NCBI GenBank assembly: GCA_964524705.1
Contig: CAZGDB010000004.1
Span: 1 to 64,000, forward strand
DNA: 64,000 nt
Reading direction: 5' to 3'
From: CAZGDB01 sp964524705
GTDB lineage: Bacteria; Pseudomonadota; Gammaproteobacteria; Berkiellales; Berkiellaceae
This document shows, piece by piece, positions 9,444 through 16,907 of this stretch (positions are counted from its first letter, which is position 1; every line of letters starts with the position of its first letter). The notes beneath the pieces were generated by a model that had not been told where the DNA came from, made no database searches, and saw nothing but the letters and a program-made list of their open reading frames with translations. A program made the translations under genes and the position numbers.

Positions 9444-10467
9444 CAACACTGCATGTCTGAGATCCTTGCGGTCTCCAGCCTGATAACTTAAAAGCGACGG
9501 GGGAAGGAACGTACCCTACTTGTTCAGACGCATGCAATGCACGGTTTAACTGATCTTCTGCGATCACACGTATCACGCCATCACGTGCGGCAGCATTTAA
9601 TTTTTTTTGCTCAAGCTCCGTTGGTTCAAATCTAAAAATATCATAAGCTCCATAATTTATCACCACTGTCATGATTTTATCAGCATGTGCATAAACAGTA
9701 TTTAACTGTAAATAAATCAAAGACCATACGCGTTTAAAATATCCCCACAAAGAAGTAATCGGCGCACGCAAATGATATAATACTGCTTGTGCTGAATCTG
9801 TATCCATTAATACTAGGCCAAACATTTTAGGTTTTGACAAACCAGGATTTGCTGCACACGCTAACTCAGCAGCATAATTGGCCATTAAGCCACCATCGAC
9901 ATGCAAATAATTGTTTTGGCATCTAAACGGTGGATATGCCAGTGGAATCCCAGCGCTTCTAGCAATTGCTTCTGCGACATATTCATTGGGGGTATTTTCT
10001 GCACAAAACACATATGGCTTACGCGTCAATAAATTGGTCGTCACCACGCGTAAATCTTTTCCAAACGCTTTAAAAAAATCATCAAAACTTAAAGGGCCTC
10101 TCGGTACAGTTCCATACTTTTTCTGATAGGCATCAGCAATCGTCTCATTCAACACCTCTACCATGCCTTTGCCTCTAAACCATCCCCATTTAGTTAAAAA
10201 TTGCCAAAAACTGCCTATCCAACTATCTCTAAATCGTTCAGAAGGCATCAGATCTGTAGTAATTTTTAATTCATTCGTTGTCATACCCAAGGCTACACCG
10301 AGCGCCATAATCGCCCCCACAGAGGTGCCCCATACTTGACGTATCTTTTGTAAGTTTAAGCTTCCCAATTCCACTGCGGCAATCAAGGCGGCAGGATAAC
10401 AGCGCCCTGCTCCGCCGCCTCCAGATAAAATTAAAACTTCTACTTCTGCAAATACAGATGAGGCCAT
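9403..10467 (-). CDS. Patatin-like phospholipase
   Basis: 354 residues. The patatin catalytic dyad is visible: oxyanion hole SGGGGAGR near residue 15, nucleophile elbow GTSVG near residue 50, and catalytic Asp in HVDGG. The family hydrolyses acyl esters of phospholipids. There is no signal peptide, because the catalytic strand begins only a dozen residues from the start, so the enzyme is cytoplasmic or delivered by a dedicated system. Patatins are frequent secreted effectors of intracellular bacteria (VipD and relatives in Legionella), so an effector role is plausible but unproved. AGGGGAT precedes the ATG. It forms a pair with ung. Confidence 0.88.
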   Translation of the reverse strand: MASSVFAEVEVLILSGGGGAGRCYPAALIAAVELGSLNLQKIRQVWGTSVGAIMALGVALGMTTNELKITTDLMPSERFRDSWIGSFWQFLTKWGWFRGKGMVEVLNETIADAYQKKYGTVPRGPLSFDDFFKAFGKDLRVVTTNLLTRKPYVFCAENTPNEYVAEAIARSAGIPLAYPPFRCQNNYLHVDGGLMANYAAELACAANPGLSKPKMFGLVLMDTDSAQAVLYHLRAPITSLWGYFKRVWSLIYLQLNTVYAHADKIMTVVINYGAYDIFRFEPTELEQKKLNAAARDGVIRVIAEDQLNRALHASEQVGYVPSPVAFKLSGWRPQGSQTCSVDDKPECRKRSQSV

Positions 10468-10535
10468 ACAGATTATCCCCTAGACGCTACTTATGCTTGA
10501 GTTTATCATACCCGCTTTGACTCTGCAGCTCCACC

Positions 10536-11189
10536 ATGATTGATTTAACTGAATTACTCCGGCGTGCACATGCCTTAGCAGGCATGTCTTTAGGCGAACT
10601 CGCTCAATACTTAGGCATTCCTTTACCGGCGCATTTACGACAAGACAAAGGATTGGTTGGACAACTCATAGAAAAATATTTAGGCGTTCCTTATCCCAAT
10701 AAAAGTGGCCCTGATTTTGCGCATTTAAATTTAGAACTCAAAAGTTTACCCTTAAATAGTGCTCACTTACCCTTAGCCTCTACCTTCTTATGTGCAGCCA
10801 CATTACCGTTTAGTGAAAGCCATTGGGAAGACTCTAGTGTGTTCCATAAAACTCGTAATATTTTGTGGATCCCCTATGAAGGCGCACCAGGCCTTGCCTT
10901 AGCCCACCGTCGCATTGGTCGACCTTTACTATGGCATAGTACTGCAGAGATGGATGCTATCTTACAACAAGACTGGGAAGAGCTCTCTGAGTTATTACGT
11001 TTAGGGTATTTTGAAGAAGTCACAGCCTATCGCGGACAATATTTACAAATTCGCCCTAAAGCTGCAACCGGCAAAGAAATCACACAAGTAACTAACATAG
11101 ACGGAGAAACTTTACATACCGTTCCCAAAGGTTTTTATTTGCGTCGCAGCTTCACAATGCATATCCTATCTGCAACTTTAGAATCCTAA
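10536..11189 (+). CDS. mutH: DNA mismatch repair endonuclease MutH
   Basis: 217 residues. MutH nicks the unmethylated strand at hemimethylated GATC after MutS and MutL recognise a mismatch. The restriction-enzyme-like active site is intact: Lys38 (DKGLVGQ), Glu46, Asp60 (GPDF), Glu67 and Lys69 (ELK) line up with E. coli Lys48, Glu56, Asp70, Glu77 and Lys79. Its presence implies that this organism has Dam methylation at GATC, although dam itself is not in the window. It starts a short rightward run with the rhodanese and psd genes. No strong ribosome site is visible before the ATG. Confidence 0.95.
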   Translation: MIDLTELLRRAHALAGMSLGELAQYLGIPLPAHLRQDKGLVGQLIEKYLGVPYPNKSGPDFAHLNLELKSLPLNSAHLPLASTFLCAATLPFSESHWEDSSVFHKTRNILWIPYEGAPGLALAHRRIGRPLLWHSTAEMDAILQQDWEELSELLRLGYFEEVTAYRGQYLQIRPKAATGKEITQVTNIDGETLHTVPKGFYLRRSFTMHILSATLES

Positions 11190-11198
11190 GCAATAATT

Positions 11199-11939
11199 AT
11201 GACTATGGCACTGATTGCACCAGAAGATTTTATTACCCAGCTCACGAGCTTTCAGGGGCTTATCTTAGACATTAGTCACCCCCTAACCTATGCTGAGGGG
11301 CATATTCCTGGTGCATATCATATAAATAGAAGCGCCCTTACGCCACAAACCTTTACAAATCTGGGGATTACACGAGAGACCCCTATTGTTCTCATGGATG
11401 AAGATGGGGGTGCCTGGGCGGCCATACTATATTGGCAACTTGCTTTGTATGGCTGTACCCAACTTGCCTATTTAGACGGCGGACATATTGCATGGCAAGC
11501 TTTAGGTTATACCTATACTACGGACAATCCCCCGCCGCGCACGCCCGCTCCTTTATTAATACAAGATCCTACGATAGATATCACAACTGAAGCTGTACAC
11601 GCTTGCTTAAAAAATCCAGACTATAAGCTCTGGGATGCCCGTAGTTTTAATGAATATGCAGAAGGCCATATTCCAGGGGCACTGCATCTAGAGTGGCACA
11701 ATTTGATTGATGTCCAACGTCAATATCGTTTACTCCCATTGGAAACAATCGAACAAAAACTCAAAAAATTAGGCTTAACGCCCGATAAAACCATTATAAC
11801 TTATTGTTATTCTCATCATCGCAGTGCCTTTACTTACATGATCTTAAAGTTATTAGCTTATCCAAAAGTGAAGGGCTATAGCGGATCTTGGAAAGCGTGG
11901 CATTGCATTCCCTCCCTTCCTATCGAGTATGTAAAATGA
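11199..11939 (+). CDS. sseA: Two-domain rhodanese sulfurtransferase
   Basis: 246 residues with tandem rhodanese domains. The N-terminal copy has GHIPGAYHI but an Asp-rich loop (VLMDEDGGA) instead of a cysteine, as usual for the inactive half. The C-terminal copy has LWDARSFNEYAEGHIPGA and the active-site loop TYCYSHHRSA with the persulfide-forming Cys near residue 207. It transfers sulfur from thiosulfate or 3-mercaptopyruvate; which one cannot be told from the loop. It is somewhat shorter than SseA. The stop overlaps the psd start as ATGA, so the two are translationally coupled. Confidence 0.85.
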   Translation: MTMALIAPEDFITQLTSFQGLILDISHPLTYAEGHIPGAYHINRSALTPQTFTNLGITRETPIVLMDEDGGAWAAILYWQLALYGCTQLAYLDGGHIAWQALGYTYTTDNPPPRTPAPLLIQDPTIDITTEAVHACLKNPDYKLWDARSFNEYAEGHIPGALHLEWHNLIDVQRQYRLLPLETIEQKLKKLGLTPDKTIITYCYSHHRSAFTYMILKLLAYPKVKGYSGSWKAWHCIPSLPIEYVK

Positions 11940-12745
11940 AAGTAAAACTACAACCTTGGCTTCCACAACAATTCATGACTGTGCTTTCAGGATGGCTTGC
12001 CAACTGTCAAATCACTCCTATAAAAAATTACTTTATAGACAGTTTCATCCATCGTTTTAAAGTAGATCTCAGTGAAGCTGAGCATACGCAAGGACATGAA
12101 TATGCGGATCTGAATGCTTTTTTTACACGTCGTTTACAAAAAAATGCACGTCCTTTTGATCCTACGCCTAGCACTTGGGTCTCTCCTGCTGATGGAAAAT
12201 TAGCGCAATGGGGCAATCTCATCAATGGAACGCTCATTCAAGCCAAAGGTAAAAATTATACTTTAGAGGCCCTTTTAGGGAGTACGCCAGATCCACGTTA
12301 TGCACGCGGTCAATTTGCAACAATTTATTTAGCTCCCCATAATTATCATCGTGTTCACATGCCCTGGGATGGTGTATTAAAAGGGATCACGTATATCCCT
12401 GGAAAATTATTTTCCGTCAGTTTAGAAACCGTTGCCGCAATTCCGAATGTCTTTACCCGTAATGAAAGGATTGTCTTTCATTTTGAAAGTGCTGCCGGCC
12501 CTTTTAGTGTCGTAATGGTGGGGGCATTAATTGTTGGTGGAATGAGCACTCCCTGGACCGGTCGTATTGCCCGTGGTACACGCCAACAATCCTGGACCTA
12601 TGACCATGCAGTAGCTAAAGGCGCAGAATTAGGAGTATTTCATATTGGTTCTACCGTCATTGTAATTTTTCCAGAGAAATTTCAATTCAAAACAGATGTC
12701 ACTACGACCTTACAATGGGGCAACACCTTAGGAGTACTGGAATAG
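11936..12745 (+). CDS. psd: Phosphatidylserine decarboxylase proenzyme
   Basis: 269 residues. It decarboxylates phosphatidylserine to phosphatidylethanolamine at the inner membrane. Visible family features are LNAFFTRRL, the WVSPADGK Asp, HNYHRVHMPW and the C-terminal HIGSTVI, whose Gly-Ser bond is the self-cleavage site giving the pyruvoyl group. The cofactor motif is usually LGST; here the first position is Ile, a mild variation. I start it at the ATG 11936 that overlaps the upstream stop as ATGA rather than at an in-frame ATG 48 bases upstream, because the extra 16 residues are only read-through of the rhodanese coding sequence. Confidence 0.93.
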   Translation: MKVKLQPWLPQQFMTVLSGWLANCQITPIKNYFIDSFIHRFKVDLSEAEHTQGHEYADLNAFFTRRLQKNARPFDPTPSTWVSPADGKLAQWGNLINGTLIQAKGKNYTLEALLGSTPDPRYARGQFATIYLAPHNYHRVHMPWDGVLKGITYIPGKLFSVSLETVAAIPNVFTRNERIVFHFESAAGPFSVVMVGALIVGGMSTPWTGRIARGTRQQSWTYDHAVAKGAELGVFHIGSTVIVIFPEKFQFKTDVTTTLQWGNTLGVLE

Positions 12746-12768
12746 TCTGCTTTTGAGTTCCATACTCC
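12731..12768 (+). terminator. Stem-loop spanning the psd stop codon
   Basis: GGAGTA-C-TGGAA (12731-12742) pairs with TTCCA-TACTCC (12758-12768), giving 11 base pairs with one bulged C. The psd stop codon is in the loop at 12743-12745. There is no T-run after it, so it may be a weak or Rho-assisted terminator or an RNA-stability element before the permease gene. Confidence 0.35.
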
Positions 12769-12810
12769 AAAGAGCATCATTGTTTAACTCAATCAGAAGA
12801 CTATATATTT

Positions 12811-14220
12811 ATGTCCATTTTAAAACGTTATTTTACACATCGGCCGGTTCCTGCACTCTTAAAAGACAGTAAACACGCTGACCTAGTGCGCTCTTTAAGT
12901 GCAACACAGTTAATTTTAATTGGGATTGGGGCAATTATTGGCGCAGGGATCTTCGTGATTACTGGAACTGCGGCGGGCGCGCATGCGGGCCCTGCAATAA
13001 CCCTTTCCTTTGTACTCGGTGGCATTGCATGTGGCATAGTAGGGTTATGTTATGCAGAACTGGCTTCCATGATCCCAATTTCAGGTGGAGCCTATACTTT
13101 TACCTATGCAGCCTTTGGGGAACTGATGGCTTTTTTGATCATGGGGATGGTCTGTTTAACCTATGGTATTGGATCTGCATCCGTAGCCAGTGGTTGGTCA
13201 GGCTATATGATGAGTTTATTAGCTGATTATCACATAACCCTGCCAGCAGCATTAAGTCCCTTAACCGGGGCACCTATTTTTGATTTGCCCGCTTTTATTA
13301 TTGTATGGATTGTCAGTGCTATTTTATATCGTGGCACACAGGCAGCAGCATGGTTTAATACCCTTATCGTCTTTATTAAAATGTCAGTGTTATTATTATT
13401 TGTAGCCATTGGTGCATTTTTTGTAACCCCTGCTAACTGGACACCTTTTATTCCACCTAACACTGGTGTAATGGGACAATTTGGTCTCTCTGGTATTATT
13501 TCAGGAACTGCTGTGGTGTTTATTGCATTCACTGGTTTTGATGCCGTAGCGAATACTGCCCAAGAAGCTAAAAACCCTCAACGTAGTGTTCCAATTGGAA
13601 TATTAGGTTCTTTAAGTATTTGTGTACTCCTCTATATAGCTATTGCAGGCGTGCTTACCGGGATTGTCCCTTATACCCAACTGAATGTCCCTCAACCTAT
13701 GGCCTTAGCCGTCGATGCGATGCGTTTACCATGGTTTGCCTTATTTATTAAAATTGGTGCGATTGCAGGGCTGACATCAGTCATATTAGTGATGCTCTAC
13801 AGCACTATTCGTACGCTATACGCAGCAGTCAATGATGGGTTATTGCCTCAATACTTTTCAGGGGCACATAAAATATTTCACACCCCCCATAAACTCACAC
13901 TCGCTTTAACACTTCCGGTCTCTTTTATTGCAGCGACTTGTCCATTGGCAGATCTGGTACGACTCGCAAATTTTGGGACTCTGGTAACATTTGCCACCGT
14001 ATGTTTATCAACCATTTTTTTACATTATCGTATTCCAGGTACGCATCGTTCCTTTCACTGCCCTGGCATGCCTTGGTTACCCGGTATAGGAGTCAGCTTA
14101 TTACTGCTCTTATTATGGGCACTCCCATTACGTACCTTTATGCATGCTGGGATCTGGACTGCAATATTATTAATACTCTATTTTGGGTACAGTCAATTTA
14201 ACAGTCATGTCAAACGGTAA
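12811..14220 (+). CDS. APC-family amino-acid permease (cationic amino-acid transporter type)
   Basis: 469 residues with about 12 membrane segments. The first segment carries IGIGAIIGAGIFVITG, the consensus substrate-binding helix of APC permeases. CYAELASMIPISGGAYTF and the helix with FIAFTGFDAVANTAQEAKNPQR are further family hallmarks of the CAT/YhdG branch. It probably imports amino acids by proton symport; cationic substrates are likely from the subgroup but not proved. In a host-dependent bacterium it would supply host amino acids. It is convergent with the first AAA ATPase gene, with only 5 bases between the stop codons. Confidence 0.88.
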   Translation: MSILKRYFTHRPVPALLKDSKHADLVRSLSATQLILIGIGAIIGAGIFVITGTAAGAHAGPAITLSFVLGGIACGIVGLCYAELASMIPISGGAYTFTYAAFGELMAFLIMGMVCLTYGIGSASVASGWSGYMMSLLADYHITLPAALSPLTGAPIFDLPAFIIVWIVSAILYRGTQAAAWFNTLIVFIKMSVLLLFVAIGAFFVTPANWTPFIPPNTGVMGQFGLSGIISGTAVVFIAFTGFDAVANTAQEAKNPQRSVPIGILGSLSICVLLYIAIAGVLTGIVPYTQLNVPQPMALAVDAMRLPWFALFIKIGAIAGLTSVILVMLYSTIRTLYAAVNDGLLPQYFSGAHKIFHTPHKLTLALTLPVSFIAATCPLADLVRLANFGTLVTFATVCLSTIFLHYRIPGTHRSFHCPGMPWLPGIGVSLLLLLLWALPLRTFMHAGIWTAILLILYFGYSQFNSHVKR

Positions 14221-14225
14221 CCCTA

Positions 14226-15662
14226 CTATGGCGTATCAAATATTTCACTAAAATCAATCGTTTTGAAAAAATAGTCAGCTGCAACTAAATTTTCATGCAC
14301 CCCATTGGCATGTATCAAAATCGGCCGGCAAGAAAGCCCTTTCGGCCGATTTAATCTGGCAATTTTTTGCGTCACTTCTTCAATAATTTTACTACCTGAA
14401 ACCGGGTTTTTAAAAAATTTAATCTCACAAACATAAAGAGACCCACCCCGAGTTTGAATCATATAATCAATTTGACATCCCGCCTGCCTCATTGTTTTCT
14501 TCTGAAAAAATGGGTTTTCAGAAACAATGTCGTCTGGCTTAATTTCTAACATTTTCCAGATATAAGGTCGATTATTTAAAACCAAGTTTTCAAACTGCAA
14601 CGCAAGAATAGAATCCCATGCTGGCAAGCTAGACACAGATTTAAATTCAAAACTGTGTCTTTCAATTTTTTGTTTGTATTTATAAATATATTTTAAATAA
14701 AATCTTAGATAATTATCACTCAGTCGATACCGACTCATTCTTTTATCTTGGCCTGTTTTGAGGTCCCACGTATGATCTTTTTTTATAAAACCAGATAATT
14801 CTAATTCTGCAAGATAATCTAACATTCTCCCCGAGGGCTCTTTATGGAGTACTTCACAGATTTCTATAAACTCTTTTGGCCCCATTGCTAAACTTTCTAC
14901 AATCGCTTTATAAAAATCACTCTTGGTTAAAAAGACACTCTGAAAAAGACGATCAAACTCATCCACCAACAAAGCCCCTTGGCTAAAACAAAGATTTTTA
15001 ATGTTCATTTCCGCTTCAAGTGTAGGATCTATTTCTTCCAAATATCTTGGCACCCCTCCCGTCACAGAAAGGATTTTAAATTTTTCCATAGGAGAAAGCA
15101 TGGCATTTTTTTTACCCCAAAATTGTTGACAATCTTTTAAGGGTAATTCACCCAATGTCAAAGTCAAGGAGATGCGCCCTACAAAGCCAGTACTGCTGAG
15201 TATGTTTTTTTCTATCCAAGAAGAAGCAGAACCACACAAGATAAGAATCAGTTGATCATTTTTTTTAAAATGCAAATCCCAAGCATTTTTCAGCTTGCCT
15301 AAAAAATCAGAATCTGCAGAACCCATCCAAGAGATCTCATCAAACAAAATAACAACTCTGCCTTCTTTTGCTTTTTCTGCTAACATCCAAAAAAGGTCAT
15401 TCCAATCTTGTGCAATAATTTTTGGCAATCCTTGCTTACCCAATTGGCTGGCAAATTCATCCCGTTGGGATTGTGCGGTTGTTTTCTCAGTCGGAGGTGT
15501 TCCTGAAAAACTATAAAAATGATAAGGCTTCGCAAATTCTTCTATTAAACGGCTTTTCCCAATGCGTCTTCTGCCACGCACTACCAATAAGGAAGCCGTT
15601 TTTTTGGTAAAAAAACGCCTTAAAGTCGCTAACTCCTCTGTTCGGCCAATAAAATTCGACAT
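14226..15662 (-). CDS. AAA ATPase with winged helix and PD-(D/E)XK-like domain (DUF234 type), module 1
   Basis: 478 residues. Order: N-terminal FIGRTEEL, Walker A GRRRIGKS near residue 31, Walker B VVILFDEISW, sensor-like LILCGSASSW, a middle winged-helix region (PKEFIEICEV through ELELSGFIKK), and a C-terminal DUF234-like domain in which QIDYMIQT...VCEIKFF gives the Asp and Glu-x-Lys of a PD-(D/E)XK nuclease fold. Biological role is not established for this family. A homologue lies at 60310-61764, and both have an inverted-repeat array just upstream. AGGGG before the ATG supports the start. It is head-on with the permease gene and divergent from a decayed MarR-GNAT gene, a setting suggesting acquisition. 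Confidence 0.88.
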   Translation of the reverse strand: MSNFIGRTEELATLRRFFTKKTASLLVVRGRRRIGKSRLIEEFAKPYHFYSFSGTPPTEKTTAQSQRDEFASQLGKQGLPKIIAQDWNDLFWMLAEKAKEGRVVILFDEISWMGSADSDFLGKLKNAWDLHFKKNDQLILILCGSASSWIEKNILSSTGFVGRISLTLTLGELPLKDCQQFWGKKNAMLSPMEKFKILSVTGGVPRYLEEIDPTLEAEMNIKNLCFSQGALLVDEFDRLFQSVFLTKSDFYKAIVESLAMGPKEFIEICEVLHKEPSGRMLDYLAELELSGFIKKDHTWDLKTGQDKRMSRYRLSDNYLRFYLKYIYKYKQKIERHSFEFKSVSSLPAWDSILALQFENLVLNNRPYIWKMLEIKPDDIVSENPFFQKKTMRQAGCQIDYMIQTRGGSLYVCEIKFFKNPVSGSKIIEEVTQKIARLNRPKGLSCRPILIHANGVHENLVAADYFFKTIDFSEIFDTP

Positions 15663-15693
15663 GTCTGCCCCTGAAGTTATCTCTACAAAGCAC

Positions 15694-15822
15694 CAAAAGT
15701 CTTTTTATTGATCCAAAACAGCCTATCTTTTTGGATCAATAAAGAGTCAAAAGTCTTTTTATTGATCCAGAATAGCATTCTTTTTTGGATCAATAAAGAG
15801 TCAAAAGTCTTTTTATTGATCC
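15694..15822. repeat. Array 1: 54-bp repeats made of five alternating inverted half-sites
   Basis: The segment CAAAAGTCTTTTTATTGATC(C) starts at 15694, 15748 and 15802, exactly 54 bases apart. Between the copies lie the inverted arms GGATCAATAAAGAG at 15733 and 15787. The result is five half-sites in alternating orientation, each with a GATC core (15710, 15734, 15764, 15788, 15818), spaced 24, 30, 24, 30. Neighbouring arms can form stems of about 15 bp with loops of about 10. The gene-proximal end lies 31 bases before the start codon of the AAA ATPase at 15662. It is not a CRISPR: there are no unique spacers. Function is inferred to be an operator or protein-recognition array. Confidence 0.92.
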
Positions 15823-16090
15823 AAAATTGCCGTACACCCTTAAAACAATCCTTATGTCGAGAAAATAAGTACTTATAATATCTATAATTAGAGAAAACTA
15901 CTGGTATACTAGATTATTATGCGTATACACTATTCTGAAGCTGACCTACTACCCGATTGGCTGAATAAACACAACAGAAAGCCCTTACCAGAGGCTCAAT
16001 GGTAGCTAGTTTTAGAGATGCATAAACAAAACTTTAGTTGAACTACTTAAACGATGCCTGCAGCATTTCTAAAGCTTTGCTGTTGTCTGG

Positions 16091-16838
16091 GTGGCTATTT
16101 TAGTTAACCTAGAAAAATCCACGATTAGTCGCATCCTCAAAAAATTAACTGCGGATAAATTAGTCACTATAAAAACAGAGATTGCAGACCAGCGCTTTAA
16201 ACGGGTCTCGCTCACTCCAAAAGGTAAACAAGTCGTCACCAACATCAATCAGACTGCTAATACCCAGGTCTATAGCGCCCTGGAGCAACTCTCTGCAACA
16301 GAACGGGACATTGCTGAGCGTGGCATCGCCCTTTATACCAAGGCCCTCAAACTTGCACGCATTAAAACTGAATACGCGATTCGTCTGGTACAAAAAAAAG
16401 ATAATGAAGCATTAACGCTACTGATTAAAAAAACCNNNNNNNNNNCATACTCCTGTGGTAAAAAAAGATTATATTTTGATTCATAATGCCCGTTTTTGGT
16501 CGCTATTTTTAACAAACTCTTCCCAAATGTAAAATCCTTTTCATTAAGATCAGAGTGCCATGCATGCCCCACTCGTGGATGCAACCCCAGGAATATGCGA
16601 ACTCCAAAAAATGTATTTTTTAACTGAGGTGAGAGGACTGGGGTTAGGCAAAATCCTATTACAGCATCTCCTGGCGCATGCCACATCTCTAGGGTATACA
16701 CAATGTTATCTTGAGACTTTACATACTATGGAAAAAGCCAATATGCTGTACAAAAAATGTGGTTTTATGCTGCTAGAACAGCCACTGGGGGATACGGGAC
16801 ATTATAATTGTGATGCGTGGTATCTCAAAAAATTATAA
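16091..16838 (+). pseudogene. Decayed MarR-GNAT fusion gene (regulator plus acetyltransferase)
   Basis: Two pieces of one known architecture. 16091-16435 encodes a MarR winged-helix portion (NLEKSTISRILKKLTADKLV, then a wing with RFKRVSLTPKGKQ). 16560-16838 encodes the C-terminal half of a GNAT acetyltransferase (ICELQKMYFL, RGLGLGKILL as acetyl-CoA loop, YLETLHTMEKAN, GHYNC). MarR-GNAT fusion proteins of about 300 residues are known. Here the MarR N-terminus is broken by stops upstream of 16091, and the middle is missing or rearranged around a run of Ns. Bases 16446-16559 do not read as GNAT in any forward frame. I call it a pseudogene, although the gap prevents certainty. Confidence 0.7.
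16436..16445. other. Assembly gap (10 N)
   Basis: Ten undetermined bases in the middle of the decayed MarR-GNAT region. The true length of the missing sequence is unknown, so an inserted element cannot be excluded. Confidence 0.99.
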
Positions 16839-16862
16839 TGCTATGCCCCACAAATCCTAAGC

Positions 16863-16895
16863 AAAAAAAAGGGAGCCGAAGCTCCCCTTTTTTTT
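16863..16895. terminator. Bidirectional terminator between the GNAT remnant and the ATP/ADP translocase
   Basis: GGGAGC (16871-16876), loop CGAA, GCTCCC (16881-16886), flanked by A8 on the left and T8 on the right with one bulged C. It works on both strands and sits 13 bases past the stop of the minus-strand translocase gene. Confidence 0.9.
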
Positions 16896-16907
16896 CAACA
16901 CCCGCTA

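Noticed and set aside
11888..11935. Upstream ATG for psd
   Set aside because: It only reads the rhodanese 3' end in another frame; the ATGA junction at 11936 is the natural start.
15694..15822. CRISPR-like appearance of array 1 (and of array 2 at 60181-60290)
   Set aside because: The intervals between repeats are themselves repeated and palindromic, there are only about 2.5 units, and no cas gene is nearby.
14226..15822. Terminal inverted repeats or target-site duplications around the ATPase modules
   Set aside because: I compared the flanks by eye at both modules and found no convincing matching ends, so I do not call either a transposon.
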